DNA of 64,000 nucleotides from Cognatundibacterium crateris (GTDB lineage Bacteria > Pseudomonadota > Gammaproteobacteria > Burkholderiales > Burkholderiaceae_D). The stretch is from NCBI RefSeq assembly GCF_010078235.1, contig NZ_JAABOS010000003.1, forward strand, positions 124,001 through 188,000, given 5' to 3'. Of the stretch, positions 61,327-64,000 are shown in pieces. The notes under the pieces were generated by a model, which saw only the letters and a list, made by a program, of their open reading frames with translations, was not told the DNA's origin and ran no database searches. The position numbers and the translations under genes are program-made. The stretch's first letter is position 1, and each line of letters starts with the position of its first letter.

Positions 61327-62250
61327 ATGATCCCAACCCTTCCATTGCTGCGTCGTTTATCACAAGGTCTGGCTGCCGTTTGTGGCAGCCTGCTGATCGC
61401 TGGCAGTGTCCTGGCTGAAGGCGCAAGCCGCACACCGGAAAGCCCGGCCAAGGGGGTGTTATGGGAAGTCGTTCAAGGTGGGCAAACCGCCTATCTGTTT
61501 GGCTCAGTACATCTGGCTAAAAAAAGCTTTTATCCTTTTCCTGAAGCGGTACAGCAAGCCTATCAGCAAGCCGATACCCTGGCTGTGGAAGTCGACAGCA
61601 GCGATGCCCAGGCCAATCTGAAAGCCATGCCTTTGCTGATGTACAGCGGTGGCGACAAACTGGAAAACCATCTGCAAAAATCGACCTGGGAAGACTTGCG
61701 TAAAACCGTGGGCGCTGCCTCGGCTCAGTTCCAGCCACTGAAGCCCGCCATCGTTGCGACTGGTCTGATGATGGGCGTGTTTTCTCAACTTGGCTACGAT
61801 CCGCGTCTGGGTGTGGATTTGCATTTCATCGAGCGCGCCAAAAAAGATAAGAAAACCGTGGTTGAACTGGAGAGCATGGAATTTCAGGCTCAGGTACTCG
61901 GTGGACTCAGCGATGAAGAAGGCGATGCCATGCTGGCACAAACCCTGAGTGCCATGAAAAACGGCGAAGCCCTGCGCGATACCCAGTTCATGATAGACGC
62001 CTGGAAGCGCGGCGACGCCGAGACCCTGGGCAGCATCATGGAAGACATCGCGAATAAAGACGAAGGCTCACGCAAAACCATGAAGGCCTTGCTCGACGAC
62101 AGAAACCTGCCCATGGTCGAAAAAATCCTGAGCATGATGGACAGCGGAAAACGCCTGTTCATCGTCGTCGGCGCCGGCCACCTGTCCGGCAAAAACAGCC
62201 TGACCGATTTACTGCGGCAACGTGGGGTGCAGGTGAGGCAGATTAAGTAA
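61327..62250 (+). CDS. TraB/GumN-family protein
   Basis: A 307-residue protein with a signal peptide (to about residue 30, VLAEGA) and a TraB/GumN domain: LWEVVQGGQTAYLFGSVHLA near the start (GxxH motif), paired Glu and Asp residues (LAVEVDSSD), and the closing GAGHLSGKNSLTDLLRQRG. The family is proposed to be metal-dependent peptidase-like; the TIKI branch cleaves peptides, but activity here is not proven. It begins 39 bp after rep and could be co-transcribed. Confidence 0.88.
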   Translation: MIPTLPLLRRLSQGLAAVCGSLLIAGSVLAEGASRTPESPAKGVLWEVVQGGQTAYLFGSVHLAKKSFYPFPEAVQQAYQQADTLAVEVDSSDAQANLKAMPLLMYSGGDKLENHLQKSTWEDLRKTVGAASAQFQPLKPAIVATGLMMGVFSQLGYDPRLGVDLHFIERAKKDKKTVVELESMEFQAQVLGGLSDEEGDAMLAQTLSAMKNGEALRDTQFMIDAWKRGDAETLGSIMEDIANKDEGSRKTMKALLDDRNLPMVEKILSMMDSGKRLFIVVGAGHLSGKNSLTDLLRQRGVQVRQIK

Positions 62251-62564
62251 AACGCCACCCGAATTTACTGCCAAGTCTGATTTGTTTATGGTGAAGTGTC
62301 TGTCGACGTGTGATTAAAGGTAAGGCTTAGCTGTGACCGACAGCTTGCTAACGCGAGTTGGCTTGAGCTGATGATTCGGACTCACGTCAGCAGGTCAATG
62401 CTTTCAGACCACGCGTCGGTATAAATGCCTAAGCTGAGATCCTCAGGCATGGAGTCAGCGAGGATACACTTTAGCGCGTACACCGCATTCTGCACGCGCC
62501 TTGCGTTGGCGATTGTGATCGCTCGCACTTGTTTCAAATTGAAAATAAGAAGCTAACATACCAA
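62251..62564. other. 314-bp gap without a recognisable gene
   Basis: Between the convergent ends of the TraB/GumN gene and the orphan membrane protein gene. It contains several short G+C-rich inverted stretches but no terminator, repeat family member or reading frame that I can support. Confidence 0.4.
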
Positions 62565-63611
62565 TCACTTTTTATTCTTCCGGTGTCCCTCATAGAACTG
62601 GCGCATTTTTTTCTCTAGCTCAGAGTGGTCTAACTGCCAAAGCCCCAATCGGCCATGCACTAAGTCAAAATGGTGGATGGAGCCTTCTTCAAATTGGGCC
62701 CAGTATTCTTTTTTGCCTGCGTAATCAATATTTGGCGGGCCAGAGGATACAGGCATCAGTAAAGCATTTTCGCCTAGCCGATATGCATACGACTGCGGCC
62801 CTGTAACGGAAAGAAACTGATCCACTCTCTTGATGGCGGGAATGTAGGCAATGCTTAGGCCTACAGCCATGAGCGTAGACAAGGTAAGGGATTCCCGCGC
62901 AGGGACCCTGGCTTTTGTGAGCCACCAGTAAACAGGCAATGCACACAGCATGATCATTTGCATCCCCGGCATTAGTAGCCAAGCTGTTGTCTCAGTCCTT
63001 AACCATTCGTATTTATTGAGGAATTTGCCGTCGATCAGTGCAAATGCCAGCAGCAGGAAGAACGCTGACACAACAACGAGCGAGGCGGGGTTTTTCTCCA
63101 GCGCGAAATCTGACTTGGCAAGGGCTGGCAAACGAAATTCAGCGTTCACCCTCCGGCACATATCTGCCGTTGCTTCGCGCGATTGTAGGGCATTAAAACC
63201 AACATCAGCGGAAAGCATCAGCGGGTTTTCGCTTGATCCAATCGCTATCCAATGCAAGTTTGAACTGGCAATCCCCGTGTTGCCTAGCCACCGTAATCCC
63301 AGGTTGTTTTTCGGATAGATTTTTTCCAGGCGTTCGCCTGAAGGCAATTCTGCGATCAGGCGAACTTCATGCTGCAAGTTGACTAATATTCCCCTGGCTT
63401 CAAATCCAGATAACTTGAACCGCCTGGAGAAGAACGGTGCTCTGGCGACGTAGACGCGACACCAGTCATTTAAACCTTCACGTCCCAAAGCTTCGACAAT
63501 TTGATCCTGTGCCCGCTTGCCGCGCTGTCCTTTTCTGAGGCTTAGCCAAAGTATCGGAATCAAGGTAAGCAAGAAGATTCCTTGAATTGTGGAGAGAGTG
63601 CTCATGTTCAT
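62565..63611 (-). CDS. orphan multi-pass membrane protein
   Basis: A 348-residue protein with a first helix at about residues 8-24, a soluble region of ~150 residues (SRRFKLSGFEARGILVNLQ, LIAELPSGERLEKIYPKNNLGLRW), then a cluster of three helices (about 175-195, 210-230, 240-262) and a charged C-terminal soluble part (EEGSIHHFDLVHGRLGLWQLDHSELEKKMRQFYEGHRKNKK). No family recognised. ATGs at codon 1 and codon 3 are both possible, with no clear ribosome-binding site. Confidence 0.6.
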   Translation of the reverse strand: MNMSTLSTIQGIFLLTLIPILWLSLRKGQRGKRAQDQIVEALGREGLNDWCRVYVARAPFFSRRFKLSGFEARGILVNLQHEVRLIAELPSGERLEKIYPKNNLGLRWLGNTGIASSNLHWIAIGSSENPLMLSADVGFNALQSREATADMCRRVNAEFRLPALAKSDFALEKNPASLVVVSAFFLLLAFALIDGKFLNKYEWLRTETTAWLLMPGMQMIMLCALPVYWWLTKARVPARESLTLSTLMAVGLSIAYIPAIKRVDQFLSVTGPQSYAYRLGENALLMPVSSGPPNIDYAGKKEYWAQFEEGSIHHFDLVHGRLGLWQLDHSELEKKMRQFYEGHRKNKK

Positions 63612-63697
63612 AGGATGGTGTGATTTCTAAAAATGGCGAAATCGCCAGGTCAGTCGTAAAGTGAAGTGCAATGGGTGATTTTCTGGTGCTTAAACTG

Positions 63698-63940
63698 TTA
63701 AGTCTCGGTCTTAGCACTGTCATAGCGATATCCCAAAATCAGCCACGGTAATTGAAGATTGCTGCAAACAAAAAGAACAGTGTTGGAATCCATGCTTAAA
63801 CCAGAAATTGTCGTAAAGAGGTCTGGAATTACCTCATCGCTGTAGCAGCTATGGATCATGACACCCAGCCATCCGGCAAACCCGGGAATGAGTGACATAA
63901 CAGGCAGTCTGACGCTCAGAGAAGTACGGCAAACGGACAT
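63698..63940 (-). CDS. possible small hydrophobic protein
   Basis: An 80-codon frame with a Leu/Ile-rich middle (LPVMSLIPGFAGWLGVMIHSC) and a C-terminal hydrophobic stretch (LQLPWLILGYRYD). No good ribosome-binding site and no known family. It may be a spurious frame upstream of the orphan membrane protein gene. Confidence 0.2.
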   Translation of the reverse strand: MSVCRTSLSVRLPVMSLIPGFAGWLGVMIHSCYSDEVIPDLFTTISGLSMDSNTVLFVCSNLQLPWLILGYRYDSAKTET

Positions 63941-64000
63941 TTACCATAAGCTTTGGCGCGACCAATACGTACTTGGATGTGCCGGTCATTCAGTCTTTTT

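Overview
The window looks like chromosomal DNA of a betaproteobacterium of the Burkholderiales, most likely family Oxalobacteraceae and possibly Undibacterium or a close relative. This is inferred from the mix of families: a Bug/TctC binding protein with a TctDE sensor pair, two HDOD proteins, several chemoreceptors, several c-di-GMP proteins, a TonB receptor, a DUF1800/DUF1501 pair and a YgiD-type dioxygenase. I see no rRNA, tRNA, CRISPR array, transposase or integrase. The content is moderately GC-rich, except around the TonB receptor (about 33.9-37.1 kb), which is clearly richer in A+T.

Layout. 0-6 kb: tctC diverging from tctDE, a small periplasmic solute-binding-like protein, and a radical SAM/B12-binding protein. 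6-7 kb: a gene-poor gap with a candidate 23-residue hydrophobic peptide and a 203-bp inverted-repeat element. 7-17 kb: CheW plus a chemoreceptor, a tiny secreted protein with an internal duplication, two HDOD proteins, a GH18 chitinase-like protein, slyX, a secreted metallo-beta-lactamase-fold hydrolase and a second chemoreceptor. 17-24.9 kb: a GlxA-type regulator, a thioesterase, an Ig-like lipoprotein, a DUF2721 protein, a YgiD dioxygenase, and an OmpR/EnvZ-like pair diverging from a Spy/CpxP-like periplasmic protein. 25-34 kb: a REC-DUF3369-GGDEF-EAL protein, a YegD-type Hsp70, PaeA/YtfL, an MFS exporter, an orphan lipoprotein and DctA. 34-37 kb: the A+T-rich TonB receptor behind an 8-bp tandem repeat. 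37-45.4 kb: a MocR-type regulator, a TonB-like membrane protein, the DUF1800/DUF1501 pair, a split chromate transporter and a phage-CII-like regulator. 45.5-49 kb: an envelope module made of a low-complexity membrane protein, a DUF2491/YjfK protein and a PspA-like coiled-coil protein, facing a double methylglyoxal-synthase-fold protein. 49-57 kb: a Sel1 protein, PAS-GGDEF-EAL and HD-GYP genes with overlapping ends, ZntB, AqpZ and an orphan lipoprotein. 57-64 kb: a DUF1857 protein, a Tat-exported M28 peptidase, the Rep helicase, a TraB/GumN protein and orphan membrane proteins.

The main signals beyond the ordinary genes are repeats and small genes. One family (ends AGGGCCTGTTAAC) has two nearly identical ~269-bp copies with nested palindromes, a 51-bp end-only copy, and a degenerate pair of ends bracketing a hydrolase gene. 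One full copy sits in the loop of what looks like an older bidirectional terminator. A second family (ends AGGACTTACGCAAAA) occurs in four sizes, two of them inside probable operons. Other notable items are the two-domain methylglyoxal synthase with one decayed domain, the PspA-like/DUF2491 module, the octamer repeat before the TonB receptor, and two tiny proteins of unknown role.

Where several start codons were possible, I chose the one with a ribosome-binding site or signal peptide directly behind it; doubtful starts are stated. Family names come from recognising motifs by eye, and no database search was run.
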